Source: Verrucomicrobiota bacterium (GTDB lineage Bacteria; Verrucomicrobiota; Verrucomicrobiia; Limisphaerales; JACDHS01). From it: DNA of 64,000 nt. Position 1 is the first letter of the stretch. The number at the start of each line of letters is the position of its first letter. The position numbers and the translations under genes are program-made. Below are positions 21,001 through 31,340 of this stretch, in pieces. Under the pieces are notes generated by a model. That model saw only the letters and a list, made by a program, of their open reading frames with translations, did no database searches and was not told the origin of the DNA. The stretch is taken from the NCBI GenBank assembly GCA_013820875.1, contig JACDHS010000001.1, positions 23,154-87,153 on the forward strand, given 5' to 3'.

Positions 21001-24000
21001 GTCAGTTTGCTGTCGGCATTAGCAGCCAGCCTCAAGATGCAACGGTTTCCGTGGGTGCGGATGTCACGTTCATTGTGGAAGCAACCGGCGGAGCGTTGCA
21101 CTATCAATGGCGGCGGAATGGCGTTGATCTCCCCAGCCAAACGAGTTCATCGCTTTCTTTAATAAATGCTCAACCAGCCAATGCGGGCAGCTATTCAGTC
21201 GTAGTCAGCAATTCTGTTCAGTCGGTTATCAGTTCCGATGCAGTGCTGACCGTGCTGATGCCAATTGACATCACCAGCCAGCCCCAGAGCCGGACGAATA
21301 ATATAGGTGATAATGCGTTCTTCAGTGTTGGCGTGACCGATGAAAATATAAGTTATCAGTGGCAGTTCAATGGCGCCGAACTGGAGGGAGCGACAACAAG
21401 CAGCCTGAACATCCCGGTAGACGATATTGGAAGGGCAGGGACTTATACTGTTGTTCTCAATGGCCCATCTTTTGAAACTGCAGTGAGTGCCGGGGCGGTT
21501 CTTTTCATTCCTTACGGAAACCTGACAAAGCTTGCCCAATGGAATTTTAACAGCAACCCGTCGGATAATGATCCGACTACCGGCTCCTTTTCGCCCTCGG
21601 TGGGTTCCGGCATGGTGGCGCTGTTTGGCGGTGCTCAATCGGTGTTTGTCAATGGCGCGGCTTCGGACCCGGCTTCACTGGGATTGGATAATTCCTCATG
21701 GCGAATTGATACCTACCCGGCTTCCACCGGTGAGAACAAATCCCGTGGAATTCAGGCTGAGGTCAGCACGCTCGGTTATAAGGATATCGTCCTGAGTTGG
21801 GAACGGCGGCAACAAGCTCAAGCGAGCAGATATGTTCGCCTGCAATATACCGTTGATGGCGTTGATTGGGTTGATCACACGGTGCATGAGGTGACGGTCG
21901 CAGCTGTTTATTTTTTTCAGGCAAGTGAGTTTTTCGATATTCCGGGTGCGAGTGACAATCCGAATTTTGCATTCCGCATTGTTCCTGAATGGCAGAGCAC
22001 GGCAACCGGTTCTGGCGCCTCTGCTTATGTCAGCACAACGGGAGGTACTTATAGCAGCAGCGGTAACATGCTTCACGACATGCTCACTGTTTTGGGCACC
22101 CCGCTCAGTCCGCCTGTTCTCATTTCCTCACCTTCAGCGCTGACAAACAATGCGGGGGAAACAGCCGTGTTGACCGCTTCTGCGATGCGCGTTGATACGG
22201 TGATGTGGACCAGGAACGGTGCGCCTGTTGGCCCCGGAGAAATCACGGTCGAGGACGGTATAATCACCAGCAGATTGACCATCGGCAACGTTCAGAGTGG
22301 TCATGCTGGAAATTACATAGCGACGTTCTTCAACGAGGACGCGCCACATGGAATCGCGAGTGAATCAGCCAATCTTACAGTGCTTCTGCCTCCGAGTGTT
22401 ACAATCTCGCGCGTACCTTCAACCCTTGCAGTGATGGCTGGTTTAAACGTTTTATTCACCGCCAGCGCGGTCAGCGAAGATCCTGTCGAATATCAGTGGC
22501 TCAGAAATAATGAACCGATCAGCAATGCAACCAACAGCACGCTGGGAATCGATCCGCTCCTGCCAGGGGACGCTGGCAATTATCGAGTTGCGGCCAGCAA
22601 CGAACAGGGAACCACGCTCAGCAGTATCTCCAGTTTGTCTGTCCTGCCGGACCCGAATCCTCCGGTCGCCAAAATAAACGTACCCGCAAAAAGCCAGAGG
22701 GTCACAGACGAGACAGTCAGTAGTTCTCAATTGGCAATTGACGGAACCGCCACCGACGTGGAGCGAATTCGCATGGTGAAATATTCGATCAACAGTGCCG
22801 CTTATGAAGAAGCCGCAGTGGAGTTGGCGGCGAATGAAAACTCTTTAACCTGGACTGCCACTATTCCGATTGAGATTGGAACAAACATTCTTTCTGTGCA
22901 GGCATTCGATGCCGCAGGCCGGTCTTCTGCAGTTGTGACACATTCATTTTTTTATGTGAAGCCGCACCCGCTGGATGTGAATATCACTGGTATCGGCAGC
23001 ATTTCACCGAACTTGAATGGCGCGTCTTTGGAAATTACAAAATTTTATAACCTGCTTGCCGTGCCGCTGACAGGGAGTAACTACATGTTCACCAACTGGA
23101 GCAAAGGAATTGCCCCGAATGACGAAGTGATTGCCAGCACTCCGTTGTTGAGCTTCGCGATGGAATCGAATCTCGTGCTGAACGCGAATTTCATCACCAA
23201 TCCGTTTGCGAAAGCCATGGGCATTTACTACGGGTTGTTTGCTGAAACTGATACCAACGTCATGCGTGTGTCTCATGCCAGTTCGGGTGGATTCACCATG
23301 AAGGTAAACGCCAAATCCGGTTACAGCGGCAAATTGCTCCTCGATGGAAACGCGGTCACTTTCAGCGGCAAATTTGCTTTGGCTGGAGACGCAGCCCGGA
23401 CCATCGCCCGCGTCAAAGCAGGAAAGCCTGAGCTTCATATCAACCTGCAGTTGGATTTTGCTGGTGGCAGTAGAAAAACTACCGGTGTCGTGAGCTGTTT
23501 GGAAGAGGGATGGACGGCGTCAATGGAAGGAAATTGTTTGCTGTTCAGCGCGAAGAATAATAATCCTGCCACAGAACTCATCGGCACATACACGATGATT
23601 CTTCCCGGTGCTGAAGAGAGTAGCCAGGGGCCAACGGGCTATGGTTATGGATTATTAACCGTCAACAGCAATGGGATATTGAAAGTGAGAGGTCACCTTG
23701 CGGACGGCATAAAATTCAAACAAGCCGTGGGGTTGACTGAGGATGGCACCTGGGCGTTCTATGCGCCTGCCTACCAGGACATCGAAGCTTTAGGAAAGCC
23801 GTTTCGAGGATCCTTGTTCGGATGGCTCTCGATCAGCAGCAATACACCCGTCGGCACGGTTCACTCGATTCACACCGGCGTTGGAGTTGCTCAATACGCC
23901 GCTGGATATACAAACGGTGTAACGCTCGCTGGATCGCAGTGGAGCGTACGGAAACCGTCGTTAGCGGAAACAAATCTCACCATCAGTTTTGCACAAGGCA

Positions 24001-24260
24001 TCTTCGGCAGCAGTTCACTCGTGAAAAACGGAGCGATGAACGACAAAGGCGCGCTGGTTATTGACAAGATTCACAACGACACGGATCGCGTGGCCGCGTC
24101 CGTGGCGGGGAAGACCGGCCTCTTCAAAGCGAGTTTCCTGCGGGACGGTCTGGCCATCAGAGCCCTGGGCGCGGCATTGCAGGATCAGAATATGGCTTTC
24201 GGGTTTTTCTTGCATGAAGGAGGGAACGGTTCTGTTGAACTGCTACCATCCGCCGAATAG
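18081..24260 (+). CDS. Secreted multidomain protein: SpoIID/LytB-like domain, SH3-like, FN3, Ig-like repeats
   Basis: VTLNYYAKRVLPSEWINSWA..NAGAVVVRSYAINKI and SARFGHGRGLCQWGSARWA-type C-terminal SpoIID motif (TRFGHGRGLCQWGSARWATG); SH3-like WYQVQWNDTGSTTGWSAENYLERV; FN3; Ig. Confidence 0.8.
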   Translation: MRTFLGFSIVYLAAFVGQSIAGAAPIATEVGKASLKSTVQIRFVDSATGYAVEPEVVSTRLHRAQAEQHFGKGQQIQPGRASMALEHGSHTITAISQHHKAMSGELNVKETQLYPIYFLLDPIEEPRELHSDYIATLQRDDAMLIQGFIVDEATGEPLRDVRVSSIPSGVNTSTDGRGFFQFHIPLPTDFASEAPNLSFEKTGYRVEDREHLELWPRGDWAYQIRLERGNGRKIIDERTSRRRAPASASLAKQEPVAQKTAVEDQPLLMSAQAFQIEAATEPGNATVRVPRNIRVEKNGVIYYVTLNYYAKRVLPSEWINSWANYTGGSNSLNAGAVVVRSYAINKINGAGASSDFDICGTSSCQVFNPTTTASASNRAVDYTDDWVMITSNGNIANTEYSAENNSIGFTCGDGFTAPSGGCLYDPACKGETRFGHGRGLCQWGSARWATGRRMAGRSSGDGTPNGFPLRDWIWILQHYYPNLTLTKGVPLMIGDDIKARVSLNVRACSDGGIENGVSCLLIATKSAGQTGTIIGGPSVVTNDGKGFTWYQVQWNDTGSTTGWSAENYLERVFPIPAAPGGLTAAAESTNRINLNWTDTGDVESRFEIERGQGSNGPWLRIASVDANVTNYSDLHLHPASQWYYRVRAVNAGGTSSYTTVANATTPGVPPVLAAISNKTVTDGTLLTFTNSATAPERVQLITDFEPFMSEMGNGVVLVRTPNFSGSTTNFLNGAPERDIAAITDIFPSGQGAVGKVLKVSCEVTNANNAWVRLTTSNTETFGNPVIDFTKKLRFDIHSDRPVKVAVGCRETTTALGTAVGANGGTTGSSIEWAGVTNVSSGAPMPNRTVSAGVWTNMSFDFSTEPIRSFSGGNGVLSTASGLGVLEHLAIVPTDGTGIYNLHLDNLAVLTPRILTYSLGAGAPVGASVHSTSGVFTWTPAVNQGGAHNISVIVADNSVPQLSATNTFSVVVNESQFAVGISSQPQDATVSVGADVTFIVEATGGALHYQWRRNGVDLPSQTSSSLSLINAQPANAGSYSVVVSNSVQSVISSDAVLTVLMPIDITSQPQSRTNNIGDNAFFSVGVTDENISYQWQFNGAELEGATTSSLNIPVDDIGRAGTYTVVLNGPSFETAVSAGAVLFIPYGNLTKLAQWNFNSNPSDNDPTTGSFSPSVGSGMVALFGGAQSVFVNGAASDPASLGLDNSSWRIDTYPASTGENKSRGIQAEVSTLGYKDIVLSWERRQQAQASRYVRLQYTVDGVDWVDHTVHEVTVAAVYFFQASEFFDIPGASDNPNFAFRIVPEWQSTATGSGASAYVSTTGGTYSSSGNMLHDMLTVLGTPLSPPVLISSPSALTNNAGETAVLTASAMRVDTVMWTRNGAPVGPGEITVEDGIITSRLTIGNVQSGHAGNYIATFFNEDAPHGIASESANLTVLLPPSVTISRVPSTLAVMAGLNVLFTASAVSEDPVEYQWLRNNEPISNATNSTLGIDPLLPGDAGNYRVAASNEQGTTLSSISSLSVLPDPNPPVAKINVPAKSQRVTDETVSSSQLAIDGTATDVERIRMVKYSINSAAYEEAAVELAANENSLTWTATIPIEIGTNILSVQAFDAAGRSSAVVTHSFFYVKPHPLDVNITGIGSISPNLNGASLEITKFYNLLAVPLTGSNYMFTNWSKGIAPNDEVIASTPLLSFAMESNLVLNANFITNPFAKAMGIYYGLFAETDTNVMRVSHASSGGFTMKVNAKSGYSGKLLLDGNAVTFSGKFALAGDAARTIARVKAGKPELHINLQLDFAGGSRKTTGVVSCLEEGWTASMEGNCLLFSAKNNNPATELIGTYTMILPGAEESSQGPTGYGYGLLTVNSNGILKVRGHLADGIKFKQAVGLTEDGTWAFYAPAYQDIEALGKPFRGSLFGWLSISSNTPVGTVHSIHTGVGVAQYAAGYTNGVTLAGSQWSVRKPSLAETNLTISFAQGIFGSSSLVKNGAMNDKGALVIDKIHNDTDRVAASVAGKTGLFKASFLRDGLAIRALGAALQDQNMAFGFFLHEGGNGSVELLPSAE

Positions 24261-24375
24261 AGTATAAGCGCGTCACCCCGTCACCTATGGCAAGGTGAAG
24301 CCTAGCATATTTTAGCTGCGATTTTTGCCCACTGTGTCTCTGTTGGAAAACCTGGACGCACTTAGACCGGCCGTG

Positions 24376-24391
24376 TCACTCATTTGAGCGA
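24376..24391 (+). promoter_or_regulatory. Palindromic site 4 (TCACTCATTTGAGCGA)
   Basis: Followed by TAGACG; -10 weak (CAGAAT at 24416); upstream of 24492. Confidence 0.6.
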
Positions 24392-24491
24392 TAGACGCAA
24401 TCGTTCGCGATTTGTCAGAATCACCCCCGATTACCACAACCGGAGAATTCCCCATACAAAAACCAAGCTGCAACCCCATCAACGATAATAT

Positions 24492-27400
24492 ATGAAAATA
24501 AACCGCCTCTCACAACCACCTTACGGTGGTTTCTTGAAAGCAAAGCTCATCAGACGAGGAACAATGATTCTGCAAGCATCACTTTGCCTTGCGATGGCTC
24601 AAAGCGCGTTTGCTGCTGACCGGTTTTGGTATGGCAACACGGGATGTGTCGAGGGCGGTGGCGGCAGCGGGCAGTGGGGGGGAACATCAGGAACCGGCAT
24701 TTCATGGAAAACTGTGGATGATGGCGTCTGTGGCGGTCAAATAGCGTGGATAAATGCGAATGGCGATGATGCTATTTTCGGCGGCACAGGCGGGACTGTC
24801 TCGGTTCGGAATATTTCCACTGCTGGCAACAGTCACACCATCAATAGAATTCACGTGAAAGCAGGCGACTATATATTCGTCGCTTACAACGAGAACGCTG
24901 GCAACCAGCTAATCACTTCCGGCAGATTCACTGTGGATGCAAACTGCACTGCCGATATTAATGTTGCCGCAACTATTCGAGCCTTAAGGTTCAGTACACC
25001 CACCGGACAGCCATTGATTCTTGATGGCGCTGGAACGTTTCGGTTTCAAAACACCAACAACCGGTTGCTCGTTAACGGAATTCATATCACTGGAGGCGGC
25101 ACATACGACTGCACGATAGGAACAGCTGATCGGGGATGGGGAATTGCCCCGGCGGAATTCGTGGCTGATTTTCTAATGATCTCCAACAATTCCACACTGC
25201 AAATATCCACTACGACGAGTCCGGGTGTGAACCGTGGCGTCACCATCGGAAATGGTGGTGGCAGAATCCAAGCGAGCAGCGCCAACACGATTTCAGCTCT
25301 AATAACAGGATCTTCCACGCTGACGAAACTCGGGAATTCTACTTTAACTGTGAGTGCCGATAACACGGCAACATTTACGGGACCGCTCAAGGTCAGTGCC
25401 GGAACTCTGGCGCTGAGTGTTAACGGTTCTTTTGCGGGCAGCCCAACCATCACCTTGGATTCCGGTGCCACTCTCAATGCGTCAGTGCGAACAGACGGGA
25501 CTTTAGCCATCGGCGGTTCACAGAAATTGACCGGCGCGGGCACAGTCACCGGCATTGTGTCGCTCACCGGCACCGTTGCTCCCGGGAGTGAAGGAGTGGG
25601 CACATTAAACCTCACCGGCAATCAAACCTGGAATCCGGGCGGCGCATATGAATTTGAGTTTGCCTCTACAACGGGCGTGGCTGGAACGGACTGGGACCGA
25701 TTGAACATCACCGGAAACCTGGACATCCAGGCGACCGATGAGGTGACATTCACCATCAAGGTGGCAACTCCCGGAGATGACGCCAGCAACTTTGACAATG
25801 ACGAGGCTGCTGCATGGACCATCTCCAGTGTCAGCGGCACGGTGGACAACTATGCTGCCAATAAGTTTGCAGTGAATTACGCCGATGTGAGCAATGATCT
25901 CGCGGGCGGAACCTTTGTGATGGATGAGATTCCGTTAACGGTGAAATTTGTCCCCAACCAGGCTCCTACCGCCAGCAACCCCACCTTGGAACGCGGGGCA
26001 GGCGCACCCGGCCAGATTCAAATCGTCCAGCTTGGAAGCGATCCCGATGGTGATGGCATTCTCATAGTGAATTTTGCAGAAACGACTCCCGAAGGAGCGA
26101 CGGTTTCTTCCGATGGCACCTACCTTTATTACACCCCGGGACCCAACGGCAATGTGGGTGACACTATTTCCTACACCATCCGCGACGCGCGTTCGTATCG
26201 GGCGGGAGACACGTTCCGCACTGCTTCCGGCACAATCGCCGTCACAGTGGGCGCTGGATCCGGTCCGGTGATCACACAACAACCGGGCAGCCAGACTTTG
26301 AACTACGGAGCGACTGCAACGTTTACTGTCGCGGCCGGCGGCGCCGGAGAGCTCACGTATCAATGGCAGAAGAACAACGTCAATATTGAAGATGAAGAAG
26401 GAAAAATTTCTGGAGTCACAACTTTGAGCCTGGCGATTGCGAATGTCACTGCTTCCGACGCGGGCGCTTACAAAGTGCTGGTCACCGATGACGACGGCAC
26501 CACACCGAGTTCGACTGCGACTTTGACCGTGAACGATCCGGCCATCACGCAACAGCCCGAAGGACAAACGGTTGCCGCTGGCGCAAACGTGAATTTCAGC
26601 GTCACTGCCATCGGCGGCGGGACGCTCGGTTACCAATGGACCAAGGGAGGCAACGACATTTTCGGCGCAACCACCTCGGCGTTCAATTTGAGCAATGTTT
26701 CCCAGGCAGATGCCGGAATGTATGCAGTGGTGGTGACTGGCGCGAGCATCGTTACCAGCCAGGGCGCAGTACTAATTGTCATTGATCCACCATCTCTGAG
26801 CGGGCTTGCGAACAGCACAAAAGATTACAACACAACCGCCACCTTCACCGTTGTGGCCAGCGGTGTTGGTCCATTCACTTACCAGTGGAAAAAAGGAATT
26901 GAGTCTTTGTCGAATGGAGGAAAAATCTCGAGCGCAACCGGTGCGACGTTGAACATCGCCAATGTGACTTACCAGGAGGCAGGGAGTTACACTGTGGACG
27001 TCACTAACGGCGGCGGAACGACCAGCGCGTCTGCAAGTTTAACGGTTAACGACCCAATCATCACAACACAGCCAGTCAGCCAAAGCAAAAAAGTGGGACA
27101 TTCTGTGACGTTTAGCGTGGTTGCCGCCGGCAGCGAAACGCTCGGTTATCAATGGCGTCTTGAAGGAACCGATATCGCCAGCGCCACCGGATCCTCCTAC
27201 ACTTTGAACAGCGTGCAGCTGTCCGATGCAGGAGAGTATTCAGTGGTTGTAAGTCACATCGGCGGTTCTGTCACGAGTGAGGACGCCACCTTGACGGTCA
27301 TCGTGCCGTTGCCCGCCGGAGATCGGTTCTGGGCTGCAAACAGCATTAATGCGGGCGGTGCTGGAGCGTGGAATACCACGGCTGAAAAATGGGGGCTTGA

Positions 27401-30400
27401 TTCCGCAGGACCGTTTGACGTGGTGTGGGACAACGAAAATCTCGACAGTGCTGTTTTTGTCGGCGATGGCGTTCAGCCCGGGGCCATTTCGATCGATGCG
27501 CCGGTTACAGTGAATAAGATCATTGTCACTAACGCCAATGCCACACCAGGCTACAGTTTCACCGGCACCATTCCCATCACTTTTGCAGGCGAGGATGCGA
27601 AGATTCATATCCATGGACCCGCTACTCCACAGGACAACAATACTTCGGCGACAAACACAGTGGCAGTGACTGCCCCTCTGTCTGGTCCAGTCCTGATCAA
27701 AGATGGCCCTGGCCGGATGAACGTCAACAACACTGGTAATTCTGTCGGTAAATGGATCATCAAGGGCGGGTCCGTTACTGTTAATGGCGCGAATAACAGC
27801 GCGAACCGAATCTTTGGTTCGGGCGTTCCTGCAGAGCCGATGACAGATTTCATTACGATGGATGGCGGCGGTGTCGGTTTCCAGGCCGCAGGTTCATTTG
27901 CGGTGGGGGTTAACCGCGGAATTTATCTGGGCGAAGGTGGAGGGATGCTCGGGAATAGTGACGGTGCCGGCGTCATTACCATTGACGGCCCGATTACTGG
28001 TCCTGGCAGTCTTTACTTTCCATCTTTTGCAAGTTGGCCGGGCCGTGTTCAAGGCGCCAACTCGACATTTATCATCAGCAATCAAGACAACAACTTCGAA
28101 GGAAACATCTTTGTCGAAACATGCACCATCACATTGGGCAACGATCAGGTTTTTCCAGCCACTGCAACGCTCTTTTTAGGTGACGGTGGAGCCTTGAACG
28201 GCCATTTGAATCTGAACGGTTTTCATCAAACGATTGCAAAACTTGTTATTGAAAGCACTGGCAACTCCCGGGTACGTGACAGCATCGGTGGTGGAAGCTT
28301 GTCTGCATCTGAATTTGATTTGCGCCGTGCCTCCGTGGCGCAAACAACAACGGCCCCATTGGCGGGCAGCGGCTTTCTAAGAAAAACAACTTCGGGTCAA
28401 ATCAACTTAAGCGGTGTGAACACCTATTCCGGTGATACACTAATCGAGGAAGGGGTGCTGGCGCTTACGGGTTCAGGTTCATTCGACTACAGCCCTAACA
28501 TTTACATCGCCGCTGACGCAACGCTTAGCGTTACTGGACGCACTGACGGAACGCTTCACCTGGGCAGCGCGCAAACATTGAGCGGTTCCGGTTCACTCGT
28601 GGGCGCGCTTTCGGTCAACGGCACCCTCGCACCTGGCACCAGTATCGGAGAACTGAGCAGCGGTTCCCTAACCTGGAACAGCGGTGCGATCTACGAATGG
28701 GAAACCGCCAGCGTGACTGGCACTGCCGGAGAAGATTGGGATCACCTGAATATCACGGGTAACTTGGACATCCAGGCAACCGTTGAGAACAGGTTTATCA
28801 TCCAGATCAAGGCTCCGTCCGAAGGCTTTGAAAACTTCGACAACAACGTCGCCGCTGAATGGGTCATCGCTAGTGTGAGCGGTTCAGTCTTGAACTTTGC
28901 CGCAGATAAGTTTGATGTGGATTACTCGGCTGTGATCAACAATCTCGCGGGCGGAATCTTCACAGTGGCGCTCGAGGCTGGTTCGCTGAAAGTAAAATTT
29001 ATTCCGAACGGCGCTCCCGTGGCCAGCAGCCCAACTGTTGCCCGCGTTTCCGGTCAGCCTGTTTCCATCGCGATTGCAAACCTCGCAAGTGATCCTGACA
29101 ACGATGCAATCGAATTGGTGAACTTCAGCGAAACCACTGCTGAAGGAGCAACCGTGAGTGTTGACGGCTCGAACCTGGTTTATACACCGGGAGCAAACGG
29201 CGATGTCCCGGACTCCATCTCCTACACCGTTCGTGACGCCCGCGCCTATCGGATCGGTGACACGGTGCGGACGGCGTCCGGCACAGCCACCATTGTCATT
29301 GAGTTCGCGCCATCGGTGGTGATCTCGCCAAATCCAGCAACGGTTCCGCTCGGCGGCAGTGTGACGTTTACCGCGGGAGTCACAGGAACCGAGCCGTTGA
29401 CGTTTCAATGGTCGTTTAATGGCTTGCCGATCAACGGCGCAATCACTTCGATCTACAGCATCACGGGTGTCTATTCGGACCAGCAGGGAACTTATACCTG
29501 CGACGTGTCAAATAGCGCGGGCAACGCATCGGCAGATGCGGAATTGACCATAACGAATTCAGCTTCAGACATTGCGCCGCCTCTTGTGAAGCTGCTAAGT
29601 CCTTTGCCGAAGGCCATCGTCACAGAAGGCCCCTTGGTTACGTTGAAAGGTTCAGCAACTGATGATGTTCAAGCCGCCCGGGTTACGCTTGTTTTGAACG
29701 GAGTATCGTACCTGGTTGATGTGACACTGCCCGATCCAGCAAAGCCGAAGATCGGCGCGTGGGAAACGACTCTGGAAGTTTTGGTCGGCACAAACACTCT
29801 GACACTCCAGGCAGAAGATTACACCGGAAAAAAATCGGCTGTGCTCTCGACGTTCTTCGTCTATGGCGTTCCAGAACCGTTCACCCTGGAGGTTGTTGGT
29901 TCCGGCACCGTCGCAATGAAGCTGCCGAAACTTCTTCTCGGAACAGGTCCGAACAATATCACTCTGAACATCGCTCAGAATTATCAACTGACGGCCATTG
30001 CGCCACCAGGCCAGGTGTTCAGCAACTACTATCGCGTGGATACAGAACAAGAAGTCTCCACCGATCTGATTTACGCGTTTGTCATGGAAACGAACCTGCA
30101 GTTGCGGGCGAATTTCATTGAGAATCCATACAACCAGTTTGCCGGTGTTTACCATGGTTTGTTCTTCAACCCGGCGGATGTGGTGCATGATCAATCCGGT
30201 TATCTGCAGATGAAAGTGAAACCAGCGTCTACCCCGAAGATCAACGGCGCGACCTTCAGCGCCAAGTTGCTGATTGATGGCAATGCGGCATCCGCGAGCG
30301 GTAAATTCGACTTGAACGGTCGTGCCACCGTAACCGTTTCCCGCGCGAAATTCGGCAAGGACCCGCTCACGCTGACTCTGCGGTTGCCTGTCGGCGAGGA

Positions 30401-31271
30401 AGCCGCATCTGTTCCGGGTGATCAAATTCTTGGAACGGTTTCCGAAGGCGAAGCCTGGACGGCATCTCTTCAAGGCGACCGCGCGACATGGAGCCTGACC
30501 AACACGACCGACATGGCAAATGCCTATACGCTGGCGATCTCTGGCGCTGAGAACAAAGAGGATGGACCTACCGGATTTGGTGGCGCAGCGGTTTCTGTGG
30601 TCAACATCGGCAAGGTGAAAGTCTCTGGCAAAAACGGGGACGGCTCGAACCTGAAGGCCGGCACCTTTTTGTCCAAAGAGGGATACATCCCTGTGTATTC
30701 GCCTGCTTATATCCGTGAGCGGATGCATGAAGGAAAGAACCTGAAGGAAGCTCATGGATCGGTGATTGGCTGGGTGCAACTGCTGCCCAATACCAATTCA
30801 TTGAATCCGGAAAATCTTGCGCCGCTTGGAATCGTGCATTGGAACAAGCTGGTGGCGAGCCCGGTTGAAACCGAAGGCTATCCGAGCGCATTCAACATCA
30901 CTTCGGATATTCTGGGCTCCTTGCAAGGAACTCCCGTCCTCAAAGTGCTGAATCTGACAGAGGCTACCGCGACATTGTCTGGAGGCAATCTCATCGAGCC
31001 TCTGTCGGCAGATGGCCCTTACAATGAGAAGAATGCCTTGGCCATTGAAAAGGCTTTGAACACGCAATTGCAATTGAAGCTTGGAGTGAACATCAAGACT
31101 GGACTGATGAAAGGATCATTCCGCCATCCCGGTAATCCAGAAATCGCAACAAAGTTCACTGGTGTTGCATTGGCAGATTATAACATTGGACTCGGCTCGT
31201 TTATGGATGCCGGAGTGAGCGGCGTGGTTGAATTGGGAGCGATGCTGCCCCCGGAGCCATCTGTCGAATAA
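24492..31271 (+). CDS. 2259-aa secreted protein with autotransporter-associated beta-strand repeats and Ig-like domains
   Basis: GVNTYSGDTLIEEGVLALTGSG repeats; several QPxSQ..VxxGxxVxFxVxAxGxxxLxYQW Ig-like units; signal peptide. Confidence 0.8.
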   Translation: MKINRLSQPPYGGFLKAKLIRRGTMILQASLCLAMAQSAFAADRFWYGNTGCVEGGGGSGQWGGTSGTGISWKTVDDGVCGGQIAWINANGDDAIFGGTGGTVSVRNISTAGNSHTINRIHVKAGDYIFVAYNENAGNQLITSGRFTVDANCTADINVAATIRALRFSTPTGQPLILDGAGTFRFQNTNNRLLVNGIHITGGGTYDCTIGTADRGWGIAPAEFVADFLMISNNSTLQISTTTSPGVNRGVTIGNGGGRIQASSANTISALITGSSTLTKLGNSTLTVSADNTATFTGPLKVSAGTLALSVNGSFAGSPTITLDSGATLNASVRTDGTLAIGGSQKLTGAGTVTGIVSLTGTVAPGSEGVGTLNLTGNQTWNPGGAYEFEFASTTGVAGTDWDRLNITGNLDIQATDEVTFTIKVATPGDDASNFDNDEAAAWTISSVSGTVDNYAANKFAVNYADVSNDLAGGTFVMDEIPLTVKFVPNQAPTASNPTLERGAGAPGQIQIVQLGSDPDGDGILIVNFAETTPEGATVSSDGTYLYYTPGPNGNVGDTISYTIRDARSYRAGDTFRTASGTIAVTVGAGSGPVITQQPGSQTLNYGATATFTVAAGGAGELTYQWQKNNVNIEDEEGKISGVTTLSLAIANVTASDAGAYKVLVTDDDGTTPSSTATLTVNDPAITQQPEGQTVAAGANVNFSVTAIGGGTLGYQWTKGGNDIFGATTSAFNLSNVSQADAGMYAVVVTGASIVTSQGAVLIVIDPPSLSGLANSTKDYNTTATFTVVASGVGPFTYQWKKGIESLSNGGKISSATGATLNIANVTYQEAGSYTVDVTNGGGTTSASASLTVNDPIITTQPVSQSKKVGHSVTFSVVAAGSETLGYQWRLEGTDIASATGSSYTLNSVQLSDAGEYSVVVSHIGGSVTSEDATLTVIVPLPAGDRFWAANSINAGGAGAWNTTAEKWGLDSAGPFDVVWDNENLDSAVFVGDGVQPGAISIDAPVTVNKIIVTNANATPGYSFTGTIPITFAGEDAKIHIHGPATPQDNNTSATNTVAVTAPLSGPVLIKDGPGRMNVNNTGNSVGKWIIKGGSVTVNGANNSANRIFGSGVPAEPMTDFITMDGGGVGFQAAGSFAVGVNRGIYLGEGGGMLGNSDGAGVITIDGPITGPGSLYFPSFASWPGRVQGANSTFIISNQDNNFEGNIFVETCTITLGNDQVFPATATLFLGDGGALNGHLNLNGFHQTIAKLVIESTGNSRVRDSIGGGSLSASEFDLRRASVAQTTTAPLAGSGFLRKTTSGQINLSGVNTYSGDTLIEEGVLALTGSGSFDYSPNIYIAADATLSVTGRTDGTLHLGSAQTLSGSGSLVGALSVNGTLAPGTSIGELSSGSLTWNSGAIYEWETASVTGTAGEDWDHLNITGNLDIQATVENRFIIQIKAPSEGFENFDNNVAAEWVIASVSGSVLNFAADKFDVDYSAVINNLAGGIFTVALEAGSLKVKFIPNGAPVASSPTVARVSGQPVSIAIANLASDPDNDAIELVNFSETTAEGATVSVDGSNLVYTPGANGDVPDSISYTVRDARAYRIGDTVRTASGTATIVIEFAPSVVISPNPATVPLGGSVTFTAGVTGTEPLTFQWSFNGLPINGAITSIYSITGVYSDQQGTYTCDVSNSAGNASADAELTITNSASDIAPPLVKLLSPLPKAIVTEGPLVTLKGSATDDVQAARVTLVLNGVSYLVDVTLPDPAKPKIGAWETTLEVLVGTNTLTLQAEDYTGKKSAVLSTFFVYGVPEPFTLEVVGSGTVAMKLPKLLLGTGPNNITLNIAQNYQLTAIAPPGQVFSNYYRVDTEQEVSTDLIYAFVMETNLQLRANFIENPYNQFAGVYHGLFFNPADVVHDQSGYLQMKVKPASTPKINGATFSAKLLIDGNAASASGKFDLNGRATVTVSRAKFGKDPLTLTLRLPVGEEAASVPGDQILGTVSEGEAWTASLQGDRATWSLTNTTDMANAYTLAISGAENKEDGPTGFGGAAVSVVNIGKVKVSGKNGDGSNLKAGTFLSKEGYIPVYSPAYIRERMHEGKNLKEAHGSVIGWVQLLPNTNSLNPENLAPLGIVHWNKLVASPVETEGYPSAFNITSDILGSLQGTPVLKVLNLTEATATLSGGNLIEPLSADGPYNEKNALAIEKALNTQLQLKLGVNIKTGLMKGSFRHPGNPEIATKFTGVALADYNIGLGSFMDAGVSGVVELGAMLPPEPSVE

Positions 31272-31300
31272 TAAGTTACAGAATCAAATCGAACTGCAAT

Positions 31301-31328
31301 CCCTCAGAGGCAACTCTGAGGGATTTTT
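31301..31328 (+). terminator. Rho-independent terminator
   Basis: CCCTCAGAG-GCAA-CTCTGAGGG (31301-31322) followed by ATTTTTG. Confidence 0.8.
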
Positions 31329-31340
31329 GATTTCGGTGCA

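Noticed and set aside
24285-24301. TCACCT...AGGTGA small hairpin after the first SpoIID gene
   Set aside because: Six-bp stem without a U-tract; insufficient for a terminator call.
29652-30779. 375-aa minus-strand ORF inside the 2259-aa gene
   Set aside because: Antisense shadow of a long + strand gene with clear repeat domains.
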